DNA from: Lates calcarifer
Taxonomy: Eukaryota; Chordata; Actinopteri; Centropomidae
Length of the DNA: 64,000 nucleotides
Direction of reading: 5' to 3'
NCBI RefSeq assembly: GCF_001640805.2
Contig: NC_066847.1
Location: 25,969,504-26,033,503 of the forward strand
Below the pieces are notes generated by a model. It was given only the letters and a program-made list of their open reading frames with translations. It was not told where the DNA came from and did no database searches. Positions within the stretch are counted from its first letter, which is position 1; every line of letters starts with the position of its first letter. Below are positions 38,933 to 51,525 of the stretch, piece by piece. The translations under genes were made by a program, and so were the position numbers.

Positions 38933-39994
38933 TAAAGCTGCGAGCAGCGTTGAACGGGCCCTCGCACCCGGTGCCCGTCGGGGGAGCGGCGACCGCGGGA
39001 CCCCGGCAACCGCGGGGTCAACGCAGGTCGCAGGGTACATGCTGGCGTAACAGTTCACACTTCCCAGATGTAAAAATTTAAAATAAAAGCTTTTATGCTA
39101 ATTATTTTCTGTGATAATATTTTTCAGAGCTCATCATCTGTGACAGCTCTTGGCTCTCCTGACTGTAACCTCCCTGTGGCAGCTTCTCACAGACTCAATT
39201 AACTCCTCTTCCCCTCCCCCCTCAAACACAAACACAAACACACCCACACAAACACAGAGAGAGATACCCCCTCCCAAAAGGAGATAAAACTCAGTTTTAA
39301 CTTGACTTTACAAGCTTTGAGCTTTGAGCAAAAGCATTTTTTTAAGTTCTGTTATTGGGTGCATATATAAATCATTTATGCTTAAACAAGGCTTATAATG
39401 AACTTATTTGAATAGTGAATTTCTCATCTGCCTAAAGTCAGGGCGAAGCCACTAACCAGCTGTAGGGATGGGTATCATTAGGATTTTATCTTTATCCATA
39501 CAGACCCCTATCAGTCCAGCTCAGACTGTTACTGGTTTAAGAGAGTGAAGTTTATAGCAATTTGCAAAATTTGGAGATTAGTGACAAACTAACCAGTTAG
39601 ACTACATACAGACAAGCTTTCATTTTAGCTGTTAGTAACAGTTTGCCATGAGCTTAACCAGCGTGCTGTGCTTCCTGTTAAACATGTCATGAGACTGTGG
39701 ACAACGCTGAAAATATTACTTTACTAACTACTGGCTGAACAGGCGCTTTGACAAAGAAAAGGTAAAGGCCAGCAGCTTTTACTTTTCAATGCACTTGTCG
39801 TCAACTTGAGTGGCTTATATTCAGCTGGTTCACCTCGACGCCGGTGGATGTAGACATGCACTTTTCCTGTTGCCGTACACTGAGTAACACGAAAAAATCA
39901 GCTGACCCCTTGTGAAATTTCCTAACTGATCAAAACCAAACTGTAAAGACAGCATCAATCCACGCTCAGCTTTGGTCAAGGGGAGACATATGGT

Positions 39995-40020
39995 AAGATT
40001 ACATGAATTCATGTAATCTT
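39995..40020. repeat. 26-bp perfect palindrome at the Tc1 junction
   Basis: AAGATTACATGAA is followed immediately by its exact complement. The left half belongs to the array repeat (compare 42680-42696) and the right half to the end of the Tc1 fragment. Confidence 0.9.
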
Positions 40021-40320
40021 CTTTGAGGCTACAATTTCAGACTTAACTTAGTCATTCACTAGTGTCTTGGCAGCGTTTATGGGGTTTTTAGACAGGTCTC
40101 TCACTGGTTTTCTTTCCAGGGTCATTGAAATCTTTGGCTTCCTACCTCTGCCAGGCTTGTTCTGCACAGTGTGGCTCTCCTTGAATTTCTCGGTGACGCT
40201 TCTCATTTGAGTTCTTGACGCTTGGAAATGCTGTGATAACTTTGTATATCCTTCTCCTGCTTCCTGAGCATCGACAATTCTTTTCTTCAAGTCTACAGTG
40301 ATTTCCTTAGTTTTTGGCAT
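40009..40320 (-). pseudogene. Tc1-like transposase, N-terminal fragment
   Basis: From ATG at 40320 the minus strand reads MPKTKEITVDLKKRIVDAQE, then KPGRGRKPKI and SKNPINAAKTLVND. This is the paired-like helix-turn-helix DNA-binding part of a Tc1/mariner transposase with its GRGRK hook. A TAA then replaces a Leu codon, and the same frame goes on as VKSEIVASKKIT before the homology ends at the junction. The catalytic DDE part and both terminal repeats are missing, so this is a dead fragment carried inside array unit 3. Confidence 0.85.
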
Positions 40321-40469
40321 GATGCTTTCTCAAGTGACAGCTCTAATCTTAACTGAAGTTTTTATCCCGCGTGTAAAGCAGCTCTTGGCTCTCCTGACTG
40401 TAACCTCTCTGTGGCAGCTTCTCACAGACTCAATCAACTCCTCTTCCCCTCCCCCCTCAAACACAAACA

Positions 40470-40506
<37 letters not shown>

Positions 40507-41456
40507 ACCCCCCTCCAAAAATCCATCAAAGAGTAATACAATGGCTCCATCTATAGGATAAAGTAGAGAGTCGCAACAGGAAGTTACCCCAAAATCTGAG
40601 GTTTCAAACAGGAAGTTGGGTTTCTGAACTTTGACGGGCCAGAACAGGCACACGCTTCGACCAAAACTCACAATTTTCGGAGGACGTCTTCCAAAAATCG
40701 TCAAGGAGGGGCTGACAACATTTGAAGTGAATCTGGTCACCCGTCTAGAAACTGGACATCACACTATAAAATATGTCATTTCCTGCTATAAATAGGTGGC
40801 GCTACAACAATTGTATGAATATTGACATATGGATGTGTGCAGATAGGTACCATTAACAATCCTGTAAAGTTTGATGCAGTTTGGACAAAGTATGGCCGAA
40901 ATATAGCAAATTTAAAGCAACTTCCTGTTTTGTGGCGAGTGATCGAACTTTGAGGGGCCATAACTTCCACGCCCTTCAATGAAAAGTCTGAAACTTTTGC
41001 AATTTAACTTCGTCTATGTCTTAAGAACAAATTATCAAATTTTGAAGTCAATCGGATAATGCGTCTAGGACTAGTTCGCGTTCAAGCGACCCCTGGAAAT
41101 GGCCAAAAACACACAATTTTTTCACCTTCCGGTCAAAATAAAAATACTTTCTGTTGGGTTTGGGATATGGCTCCAAGAGACTTTTTGGTGCGTCATGGGA
41201 TGTTACATATGTGTGCAGATTTTCAGATTTTTAGGCGCAACGGGCTTGAGGGGCTGTTCCGTTTAAAAATGTAGGTGGCGCTACCGAGGCCATTTTGCCA
41301 CACCCATGCTCAAGACCCCTAAATTCTTAAATTTTTCGCCGTGCCTGACGCGTCTGCAAATTTTCAGGAGTTTTGACGCATGTTAAGGCCCTCAAAAAGG
41401 CGATCAAAGAGGCGGAAAAAGAAGAAAAAAAATAATAATAATAATAATAATAATAA

Positions 41457-41637
41457 ACCGACCGAAAACAAGAGGGTCCTTGCAACTCGTTGCATGGCCC
41501 CGTTGGGCCCACGCAACTCGTTGCTCGGGCCCTAATAATAATAATAATAATAATAATAAACAGACCGAAAACAAGAGGGTCCTTGCAACTCGTTGCATGG
41601 CCCCGTTGGGCCCACGCAACTCGTTGCTCGGGCCCTA
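41457..41637. repeat. Two tandem tail copies of the array element
   Basis: Each copy is about 75 bp beginning near GACCGAAAACAAGAGGGTCC. It holds GCAACTCGTTGC twice and ends CTCGGGCCCTAAT. The copies are separated by (AAT)n. Confidence 0.9.
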
Positions 41638-41639
41638 AT

Positions 41640-44233
41640 TAAAGCTGCGAGCAGCGTTGAACGGGCCCTCGCACCCGGCGCCCGTCGGGGGAGCGGCGAC
41701 CGCGGGACCCCGGCAACCGCGGGGTCAACGCAGGTCGCAGGGCACACGCTGGCGTAACAGTTCACACTTCCCAGATGTAAAAATTTTAAATAAAAGCTTT
41801 TATGCTAATTATTTTCTGTGATAATATTTTTCAGAGCTCATCATCTGTGACAGCTCTTGGCTCTCCTGACTGTAACCTCCCTGTGGCAGCTTCTCACAGA
41901 CTCAATCAACTCCTCTTCCCCTCCCCCCTCAAACACAAACACAAACACAAACACACACACACACACAGATACCCCCTCCCAAAAGGAGATAAAACTCAGT
42001 TTTAACTTGAGTTTACAAGCTTTGAGCTTTGAGCAAAAGCATTTTTTTTAAGTTCTGTTATTGGGTGCATATATAAATCATTTATGCTTAAACAAGGCTT
42101 ATAATGAAGTTATTTGAACAGTGAATATCTCATCTGCCTAAAGTCAGGGCGAAGCCACTAACCAGCTGTAGGGATGGGTATCATTAGGATTTTATCTTTA
42201 TCCATACAGACCCCTATCAGTCCAGCTCAGACTGTTACTGGTTTAAGAGAGTGAAGTTTATAGCAATTTGTAAAATTTGGAGATTAGTGACAAACTAACC
42301 AGTTAGACTACATACAGACAAGCTTTCATTTTAGTTGTTAGTAACAGTTTGCCATGAGCTTAACCAGCGTGCTGTGCTTCGTGTTAAACATGTCATGAGA
42401 CTGTGGACAACGCTGAAAATATTACTTTACTAACTACTGGCCGAACAGGCGCTTTTACAAAGAAAAGGTAAAGGCCAGCAGCTTTTACTTTTCAATGCAC
42501 TTGTCGTCAACTTGAGTGGCTTATATTCAGCTGGTTCACCTCGACGCCGGTGGATGTAGACGTGCACTTTTCCTGTCGCCGTACACTGTGTAACATGAAA
42601 ATATCAGCCGACCCCTTGTGAAATTTCCTAACTGATCAAAACCAAACTGTAAAGACTTTGGTCAAGGGGAGACATATGGTAAGATTACATGAATTCAAAA
42701 TAACCTACAATTCCTTCAAATTAATTTGAAGCCAGTTTAATTTTTTGAGCCAGCTTTGACATCTGCAGATATGAGTTTCTGAAGAGGGGCCTGCTGAGGT
42801 TAGATGTGCTGAATAATATCCATTTTCATATCAGAAAAAACACTGCATTAAACATTGTCTTAGCTCACTGAGCTGAGGTCAACAGGTAATATAACCAACC
42901 TGTGAGGTGGCTCACCCCCGTAAGATAAACACATAAATGATCCCTGATAGAACCGATAATTAAAGGCACATCAGTGACAGGGAATGCTATTAAAACTAAA
43001 CTATAAACTGGTGACATTAACTGCAAAAGAAGATTTTTATTGATACATTTCAGGTAGAATTTAGTTTTCAATAAGGAAAATGCTGTAAGAAACCTGAATT
43101 TGTTGCAACAAATTTAAAATAAAAGCTTTTATGCTAATTATTTTCTGTGATAATATTTTTCAGAACTCATCATCTGTGACAGCTCATGGCTCTCTTGACT
43201 GTAACCTCCCTGTGGCAGCTTCTCACAGACTCAATCAACTCCTCTTCCCCTCCCCCCTCAAACACACACACACAGACACACACACACAGAGACCCCCTTC
43301 CAAAAACCCATCAAAGAGTAATACAATGGCTCCATCTGTAGGATAAAGTAGAGAGTCGCAACAGGAAGTTACCCCAAAATCTGAGGTTTCAAACAGGAAG
43401 TTGGGTTTCCGAACTTTGACGGGCCAGAACCGGCACACGCTTCGACCCAAACTCACAATTTTCGGAGCCAGTCTTCCAAAAATTGTCAAGGAGGGGCTGA
43501 CAACATTTGAAGTGAATCTGGTCACCCGTCTAGAAACTGGACATCACACTATAAAATATGTCATTTCCTGCTATAAATAGGTGGCGCTACAACAATTGTA
43601 TGAATATTGACATATGGATGTGTGCAGATAGGTACCATTAACAATCCTGTAAAGTTTGATGCAGTTTGGACAAAGTATGGCCGAAATATAGCAAAAATAA
43701 AGCAACTTCCTGTTTCGTGGCGAGTAATCGAACTTTGAGGGGCCATAACTTCCACGCCCTTCAACAAAAACTCAAAATCTGCCGCAATTTAACATCGTCT
43801 ATGTCTTAAGAACATACTATTAAGTTTTGAAGTCAATCGGATAATGCGTCTAGGACTAGTTCGCGTTCAAGCGACCCCTGGAAATGGCCAAAAACACACA
43901 ATTTTTTCACCTTCCGGTCAAAATAAAAATACTTTCTGTTGGGTTTAGAATATGGCTCCAAGAGACTTTTTGGTGCGTCATGGGATGTTACATATGTGTG
44001 CAGATTTTCAGATTTTTAGGCGCAACGGGCTTGAGGGGCTGTTCCGTTTAAAAATGTAGGTGGCGCTACCGAGGGCATTTTACCACGCCCATGCTCAAGA
44101 CCCCTAAATTATTAAATTTTTCGCCGTGCCTGACGCGTCTGCAAATTTTGGTAAGTTTTCACGCATGTTAAGGCCCTCAAAAAGCCGATCTAAGAGGCGG
44201 AAAAAGAAGAAAAAAAAAAATAATAATAATAAT
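41640..44233. repeat. Array unit 4 (partner of unit 1)
   Basis: It follows the tail of unit 3 directly. It shares with unit 1 the small variants AGAACTCATCATC and GCTCATGGCTCTCTTGACTG in its second CA-bearing segment (around 43160-43200 here, 35600-35635 in unit 1). Confidence 0.85.
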
Positions 44234-46497
44234 TAAAGCTGCGAGCAGCGTTGAACGGGCCCTCGCACCCGGCGCCCGTCGGGGGAGCGGCGACCGCGGG
44301 ACCCCGGCAACCGCGGGGTCGACGCAGGTCGCAGGGCACACGCTGGCGTAACAGTTCACACTTCCGAGATGTAAAAATTTAAAATAAAAGCTTTTATGCT
44401 AATTATTTTCTGTGATAATATTTTTCAGAGCTCATCATCTGTGACAGCTCTTGGCTCTCCTGACTGTAACCTCTCTGTGGCAGCTTCTCACAGACTCAAT
44501 CAACTCCTCTTCCCCTCCCCCCTCAAACACAAACACAAACACAAACACACACACACACACAGATACCCCCTCCCAAAAGGAGATAAAACTCAGTTTTAAC
44601 TTGAGTTTACAAGCTTTGAGCTTTGAGCAAAAGCATTTTTTTGCAATTTCTGTTATTGGGTGCATATATAAATCATTTATGCTTAAACAAGGGTTATAAT
44701 GAAGTTATTTGAACAGTGAATATCTCATCTGCCTAAAGTCAGGGCGAAGCCACTAACCAGCTGTAGGGATGGGTATCATTAGGTTTTTATCTTTATCCAT
44801 ACAGACCCCTATCAGTCCAGCTCAGACTGTTACTGGTTTAAGAGAGTGAAGTTTATAGCAATTTGCAAAATTTGGAGATTAGTGACAAACTAACCAGTTA
44901 GACTACATACAGACAAGCTTTCATTTTAGCTGTTAGTAACAGTTTGCCATGAGCTTAACCAGCGTGCTGTGCTTCCTGTTAAACATGTCATGAGACTGTG
45001 GACAACGTTTGAGCCAGCTTTGACATCTGCAGATATGAGTTTCTGAAGAGGGGCCTGCTGAGGTTAGATGTGCTGAATAATATCCATTTTCATATCAGAA
45101 AAAACACTGCATTAAACATTGTCTTAGCTCACTGAGCTGAGGTCAACAGGTAATATAACCAACCTGTGAGGTGGCTCACCCCCGTAAGATAAACACATAA
45201 ATGATCCCTGATAGAACCGATAATTAAAGGCACATCAGTGACAGGGAATGCTATTAAAACTAAACTATAAACTGGTGACATTAACTGCAAAAGAAGATTT
45301 TTATTGATACATTTCAGGTAGAATTTAGTTTTCAATAAGGAAAATGCCGTAAGAAACCTGAATTTGTTGCAACAAATTTAAAATAAAAGCTTTTATGCTA
45401 ATTATTTTCTGTGATAATATTTTTCAGAGCTCATCATCTGTGACAGCTCTTGGCTCTCCTGACTGTAACCTCCCTGTGGCAGCTTCTCACAGACTCAATC
45501 AACTCCTCTTCCCCTCCCCCCTCAAACACACACACACAGACACACACACACAGAGACCCCCTTCCAAAAACCCATCAAAGAGTAATACAATGGCTCCATC
45601 TGTAGGATAAAGTAGAGAGTCGCAACAGGAAGTTACCCCAAAATCTGAGGTTTCAAACAGGAAGTTGGGTTTCCGAACTTTGACGGGCCAGAACCGGCAC
45701 ACGCTTCGACCCAAACTCACAATTTTCGGAGGACTTCTTCCAAAAATTGTCAAGGAGGGGCTGACAACATTTGAAGTGAATCTGGTCACCCGTCTAGAAA
45801 CTGGACATCACACTATAAAATATGTCATTTCCTGCTATAAATAGGTGGCGCTACAACAATTGTATGAATATTGACATATGGATGTGTGCAGATAGGTACC
45901 ATTAACAATCCTGTAAAGTTTGATGCAGTTTGGACAAAGTATGGCCGAAATATAGCAAAAATAAAGCAACTTCCTGTTTCGTGGCGAGTAATCGAACTTT
46001 GAGGGGCCATAACTTCCACGCCCTTCAACAAAAACTCAAAATCTGCCGCAATTTAACATCGTCTATGTCTTAAGAACATACTATTAAGTTTTGAAGTCAA
46101 TGGGATAATGCGTCTAGGACTAGTTCGCGTTCAAGCGACCCCTGGAAATGGCCAAAAACACACAATTTTTTCACCTTCCGGTCAAAATAAAAATACTTTC
46201 TGTTGGGTTTAGAATATGGCTCCAAGAGACTTTTTGGTGCGTCATGGGATGTTACATATGTGTGCAGATTTTCAGATTTTTAGGCGCAACGGGCTTGAGG
46301 GGCTGTTCCGTTTAAAAATGTAGGTGGCGCTACCGAGGGCATTTTAACACGCCCATGCTCAAGACCCCTAAATTATTAAATTTTTCGCCGTGCCTGACGC
46401 GTCTGCAAATTTTGGTAAGTTTTCACGCATGTTAAGGCCCTCAAAAAGCCGATCTAAGAGGCGGAAAAAGAAGAAAAAAAATAATAATAATAATAAT
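44234..46497. repeat. Array unit 5 (partner of unit 2)
   Basis: It has the same 2264-bp length and the same shortened-middle junction as unit 2 (about 45008). Only scattered single-base differences are visible, such as CCTGTT against CGTGTT before AAACATGTCATGAG. Confidence 0.85.
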
Positions 46498-48150
46498 TAA
46501 AGCTGCGAGCAGCGTTGAACGGGCCCTCGCACCCGGCGTCCGTCGGGGGAGCGGCAACCGCGGGACCCCGGCAACCGCGGGGTCAACGCAGGTCGCAGGG
46601 CACACACTGGCGTAACAGTTCACACTTCCCAGATGTAAAAATTTTAAATAAAAGCTTTAATGCTAATTATTTTCTGTGATAATATTTTTCAGAGCTCATC
46701 ATCTGTGACAGATCATGGCTCTATTGACTGTAACCTCTCTGTGGCAGCTTCTCACAGACACAATCAACTCCTCTTCCCCTCCCCCCTCAGACACACACAG
46801 ACACACACACACAGAGACCCCCTTCCAAAAACCCATCAAAGAGTAATACAATGGCTCCATCTGTAGGATAAAGTAGAGAGTCGCAACAGGAAGTTACCCC
46901 AAAATCTGAGGTTTCAAACAGGAAGTTGGGTTTCCGAACTTTGACGGGCCAGAACAGGCACACGCTTCGACCCAAACTCACAATTTTCGGAGCCAGTCTT
47001 CCAAAAATCCTTAAGTCTGTCCTGACAACATTTGAAGTGAATCTGGTCACCCGTCTAGAAACTGGACATCACACTATAAAATATGTCATTTCCTGCTATA
47101 AATAGGTGGTGCTACAACAATTGTATGAATATTGACATATGGATGTGTGCAGATAGGTACCATTAACAATCCTGTAAAGTTTGATGCAGTTTGGACAAAG
47201 TATGGCCGAAATATAGCAAATTTAAAGCAACTTCCTGTTTTGTGGCGAGTGATCGAACTTTGAGGGGCCATAACTTCCACGCCCTTCAATGAAAAGTCCG
47301 AAACTTTTGCAATTTAACTTCGTCTATGTCTTAAGAACAAATTATCAAATTTTGAAGTCAATCGGATAATGCGTCTAGGACTAGTTCGCGTTCAAGCGAC
47401 CCCTGGAAATGGCCAAAAACACACAATTTTTTCACCTTCCGGTCAAAATAAAAATACTTTCTGTTGGGTTTAGAATATGGCTCCAAGAGACTTTTTGGTG
47501 CGTCATGGGATGTTACATATGTGTGCAGATTTTCAGATTTTTAGGCGCAACGGGCTTGAGGGGCTGTTCCGTTAAAAATGTAGGTGGCGCTACCGAGGCC
47601 ATTTTGCCACACCCATGCTCAAGACCCCTAAATTCTTAAATTTTTCGCCGTGCCTGACGCGTCTGCAAATTTTCAGGAGTTTTGACGCATTTTAAGGCCC
47701 TCAAAAAGGCGATCAAAGAGGCGGAAAAAGAAGAAAAAAAATAATAATAATAATAATAATAATAAACCGAACGAAAACAAGAGGGTCCTTGCAACTCGTT
47801 GCATGGCCCCGTTGGGCCCACGCAACTCGTTGCTCGGGCCCTAATAATAATAATAATAATAATAATAAACAGACCGAAAACAAGAGGGTCCTTGCAACTC
47901 GTTGCATGGCCCCGTTGGGCCCACGCAACTCGTTGCTCGGGCCCTAATAATAATAATAATAATAATAAACAGACCGAAAACAAGAGGGTCCTTGCAACTC
48001 GTTGCATGGCCCCGTTGGGCCCACGCAACTCGTTGCTCGGGCCCTAATAATAATAATAATAATAATAATAAACAGACCGAAAACAAGAGGGTCCTTGCAA
48101 CTCGTTGCATGGCCCCGTTGGGCCCACGCAACTCGTTGCTCGGGCCCTAA
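46498..48150. repeat. Array unit 6 (short, four tails)
   Basis: The head and a single CA-bearing segment lead directly to the body; the middle and the Tc1 fragment of unit 3 are absent. The body matches the unit 3 variant. It ends in four tandem tail copies. Confidence 0.85.
47765..48150. repeat. Four tandem tail copies of the array element
   Basis: Copies of the 75-bp tail start near 47765, 47871, 47969 and 48071, each preceded by an (AAT)n run of 7-9 triplets. The monomers look almost identical, pointing to recent local expansion. Confidence 0.9.
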
Positions 48151-50223
48151 TTATTCATTCATTCCCACAGAGCAAGTTTACTAACAGTGTGCTGGTTTCT
48201 GAATGTTTGGGTCCTTGTCTGAATGTATGGACATTTACTTTAATTTAATTTAATTTCTGAGGGCCCTCTATAGGGTATAAATTTTATACCACACACTTAG
48301 GGCTCAAAGTAAATATAGTGCACTAAGTAGCAAATACAGAGGGACGTCTGTCACATTCTTCATCTTGTTCTGTTGTCCATTCACTAAACAAATATTACTA
48401 TGGCTTTATCATTCTCGTACTCTGTAGACTTTCTAGTTCAACAGTGTTGTCTTCCTTCTCTCCTTTTCTCTTTCTGCCTGATTTTTCTGTCTTTTTCTCT
48501 CACACTCTTGCCTCGTGCCCTCATCAGGTTTAAATTAGGAACATCTTCAACCTATCTCTGCCCCTCCCCCTTTCCTTGCCACCCATCAGTTTTGGATTAA
48601 GGCTTTACCACCCTGTGTTTTCAAGTAGTCCAGTCTCTTCATAATTGTGCAGATGGCTCGGGGGCATTCAGGCTTATTGGTTGTGACTCTGTAACTCTGC
48701 TCTCCCTCCTTTCCCTGAGTACCCTCTCTCCACTGTTTGTGTATGTATGTGTGCGTGTTTGCTTATAGATGAGTGTGTGTGTGTTCTCCTGGAGGTCTTT
48801 TTGTGCATGTGTCCTCTCTAAAAATCACCATAGTTTCCTGCAGTATAATACCACATAAGACCTATAGTAGCTTAGAGATATTTCTTCCGGTGATATTTGA
48901 TTTGTGTCTTTGTAAAATTTATAATAGGATTACAATAGTTCTACTGTGCACTGCTGTTCTTTTGTGTATCACAACTTACCTACTGCTGTGTATTTGAGAG
49001 CAGTTGGACTCCCTTGATTTCTCATGTGAGCCATAATTCTAAGAACACCACTGTCTCTATTATCCTCGAGCCAACATCAGACTTAATCTAGTGCTTTTGA
49101 TGTCTCAGTGTCAAGATTTTCCTGGATTTTGGACAGTGGGGAATGTCTGCCTGGTTCACGCACGGAAAAACTCCTACAAGCAAAGAGCTATTCAAAACCA
49201 TTTCTAAAACCCAATTTCAGAAAAAGACCCCATCAGAAATAATCTCAAAGCCTTACAGCTTATACAAAACAAAGCATCACTCCAGTGTATGCAGCTTTGA
49301 TAGGAGCACATAATTTGTGTTGGTAGAATCACTCTTCCTAAGACCCTGCCTCTGTTTGAGGGCTGTAGCCGGTGTTTGGTTCATCTTTCCTTCCCGTTGT
49401 GATTGAAACAACCAAACTAAGAGCCATAATAGGCTCCAGGAGCAGTAATTGAATAGAATAATAACAGGCTGTTAACACAGTTGTTAATTAGCGTTTGCTG
49501 ATCCATGCCTATCTACACAAAACAGCTGGGAGCCCATATATTAAAAAAGACTGAAAGATTAAGAGGCAATTGGGTTTCTTTTCATTATTCACATAGGGAA
49601 ATGGCTCCCAAGTGAATGACTTTTTAATGTCCACAAGGTTGTGCGTGTGTGTTTGTGCGTGTGTGTGAGAGAGAGAGAAGGGAGCGGTGGGTGACAAGGG
49701 CACATGTATTGACTTTTATTCTCTCCAACATTACTTACTCTGCACATGTATATAATTGTGGCCAATATATTTCACAACCTTGCCTTAATTGCTTTGCAGA
49801 AATATAACCAACCTTGGCTGTTTGAAGGCATCGTTGTAGCTTCATGCATCATGGCATCCAAAATGAAACCACAACAATGTGTTACCCGGCAGCCTGTTAA
49901 TTTACCTGGGCGGGATGCCCAAATATTAACATTATACTGAAAAACACTGTTTATATGAGTTAGTAGTGCCTCAGGTTAGCTGTCTTTAGATTGAAACCAC
50001 TGGACTTTGATTGTAACAACTTTCTCAGCACCCATTAGTACTCACTTTGCCTGTGTCTATATACAAGAATACGTTAAGGATAATGAAACAATTTAAGGAT
50101 TATATTAAGTGGAGAACAAGGCATTGTGAAACTTATCTGTATTTGATTTGAATTAAAACCAATTTCTTTTGGTACATATTTAAATTTTTGACATCTTGCA
50201 TCTCTGTCTCTGCTTAAACACAG
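48151..50223 (+). other. Right end of trio intron F-G
   Basis: About 2 kb between the array and exon G. I see no coding sequence and no clear repeat beyond short GT-rich runs near 48740-48785 and 49640-49670. Confidence 0.8.
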
Positions 50224-50415
50224 AATGTGTACGTGAACATCAATCGGATCATGTCAGTAGGGAACCGGCTCCTGGAGTCAGGCCACTATGCCTCACAACA
50301 GATCCAGCAGATCTCAGGCCAGCTGGAGCAGGAGTGGAAAGCCTTCGCTGCAGCACTGGATGAACGCAGCACCCTGCTGGAGATGTCTGCCAGCTTCCAT
50401 CAGAAAGCAGACCAG
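50224..50415 (+). CDS. trio: trio exon G (spectrin repeat 2, second half)
   Basis: This 64-codon exon lies between aaacacag and gtacag. It includes NVYVNINRIMSVGNRLLESG, EQEWKAFAAALDERSTLLEM and ends FHQKADQ. It completes the spectrin repeat begun in exon F. Confidence 0.97.
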
Positions 50416-51393
50416 GTACAGACACGCAACACCCATACCCACATATTACCCACATATAATCATCCTGCACACATGCAAACATTTATGGCTGAACTATGTA
50501 CACTGTTGGCCACTGAAAAGCCTCAAAGTATCTGCATATATTTATAAAGTTCTGCATTCTCATATAAATGCAGCACATACTGTATAAATCAGATGGAACA
50601 GAGCTTATTATTAGATCTATTACAGAATGTTAGAGGCAGATTTGTCATTTGTGCTTTCCTGTATACTTAAGCATCCGAATCTTATTATAGTTTTATACAT
50701 ATAAAGATGGATTTAAAGAGAGAGAGAGAGGTGAGAAAAAAAACTGGCTGCAGCACAATTTACAAGCACTGGGGTTGCTTTATCCCTTATAGACCTAAAA
50801 GACCATTTAAATGATCAATACTGCTTTCTCTTGTTTTGCTTATGGTTGCAGTAACAACACATTTGTTAGTTGTTGACGGCTATTGCTTTCTCTGTGACTC
50901 GTTTCTGCATAGTCTTTAATGTTGACTTCCTTCTAAGCAATGGCTGTGATAGAAAGCATGTTTTTCATTTAGAGCTTAGAGTCAAACTCAAGAGATACAA
51001 ACGTTTTCCCCTGCTCTACTCTCTTATGCAGAGTGATCAGTGAACATGTTTTAGTAATCATTATTTTACCCATGCTTTCTGTAAAGCAAAGAATCAAGAA
51101 AAACAAATTCTAATATATATTTTTAGGTCATTCTAATGTCAATTTTATAATGTCAGCTTTGATATAAAAACCCCATCATCTATACACGAACAATACTGCA
51201 TTGTATATACCAAACAGTATGTAATAGTAGTATCATTATGTACAATTAGAGACTGTTAAAGTTTAACAGCAAACAGCTTAAGTCTGAGAGCAGGTGTGGA
51301 GCACTCAAATCATATCAAAATTGAATAGCATGTGGTTTGAGGCCCCTTTGTTAACATGTATAATACAATATTTGCATTGTGTGTTCTCCACAG
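50416..51393 (+). other. trio intron G-H
   Basis: 978 bp with gt...ag ends; AT-rich with no recognised feature. Confidence 0.9.
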
Positions 51394-51525
51394 TACATGA
51401 GTAAAGTGGAGCCGTGGTGTAAGGCATGTGGTGAAGGAGAGCTGCCATCTGAACTCCAGGATCTGGAAGACACAATCCACCATCACCAAGGGTTATATGA
51501 GCACATTACCACTGCATACTCTGAG
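51394..51525 (+). CDS. trio: trio exon H (spectrin repeat 3, first half)
   Basis: This 44-codon exon lies between ctccacag and gtcagt. It reads YMSKVEPWCKACGEGELPSE, then DTIHHHQGLYEHITTAYSE. It corresponds to the trio segment with WCKACGE and ELQDLED. Confidence 0.96.

Larger units (their letters stand above)
38933..41639. repeat. Array unit 3 (with Tc1 fragment and two tails)
   Basis: The middle is interrupted at about 40011-40377 by Tc1 transposase sequence. The body after 40560 belongs to a second sequence variant shared with unit 6 (for example GCAAATTTAAAGC and AACAAATTATCAAATTTTG). It ends with two tail copies. Confidence 0.85.
34001..48150. repeat. 14-kb tandem array of six repeat units in two triplets
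   Basis: A GC-rich head beginning TAAAGCTGCGAGCAGCGTTG recurs at 34001, 36669, 38933, 41640, 44234 and 46498, all in the same direction. Units end in (AAT)n, or in a tail with GCAACTCGTTGC and CTCGGGCCCTAAT. Unit lengths are 2668, 2264, 2707, 2594, 2264 and 1653 bp, so units 4-6 repeat the order of units 1-3 with a period near 7.6 kb. Inside each unit lie a CA microsatellite, one or two copies of a segment starting near AAATAAAAGCTTTTATGC, and a body with TATAAATAGGTGGCGCTAC. There is no long protein frame, so the element is non-autonomous. Similar GGTGGCGCT-bearing repeats are common in fish. Confidence 0.9.
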
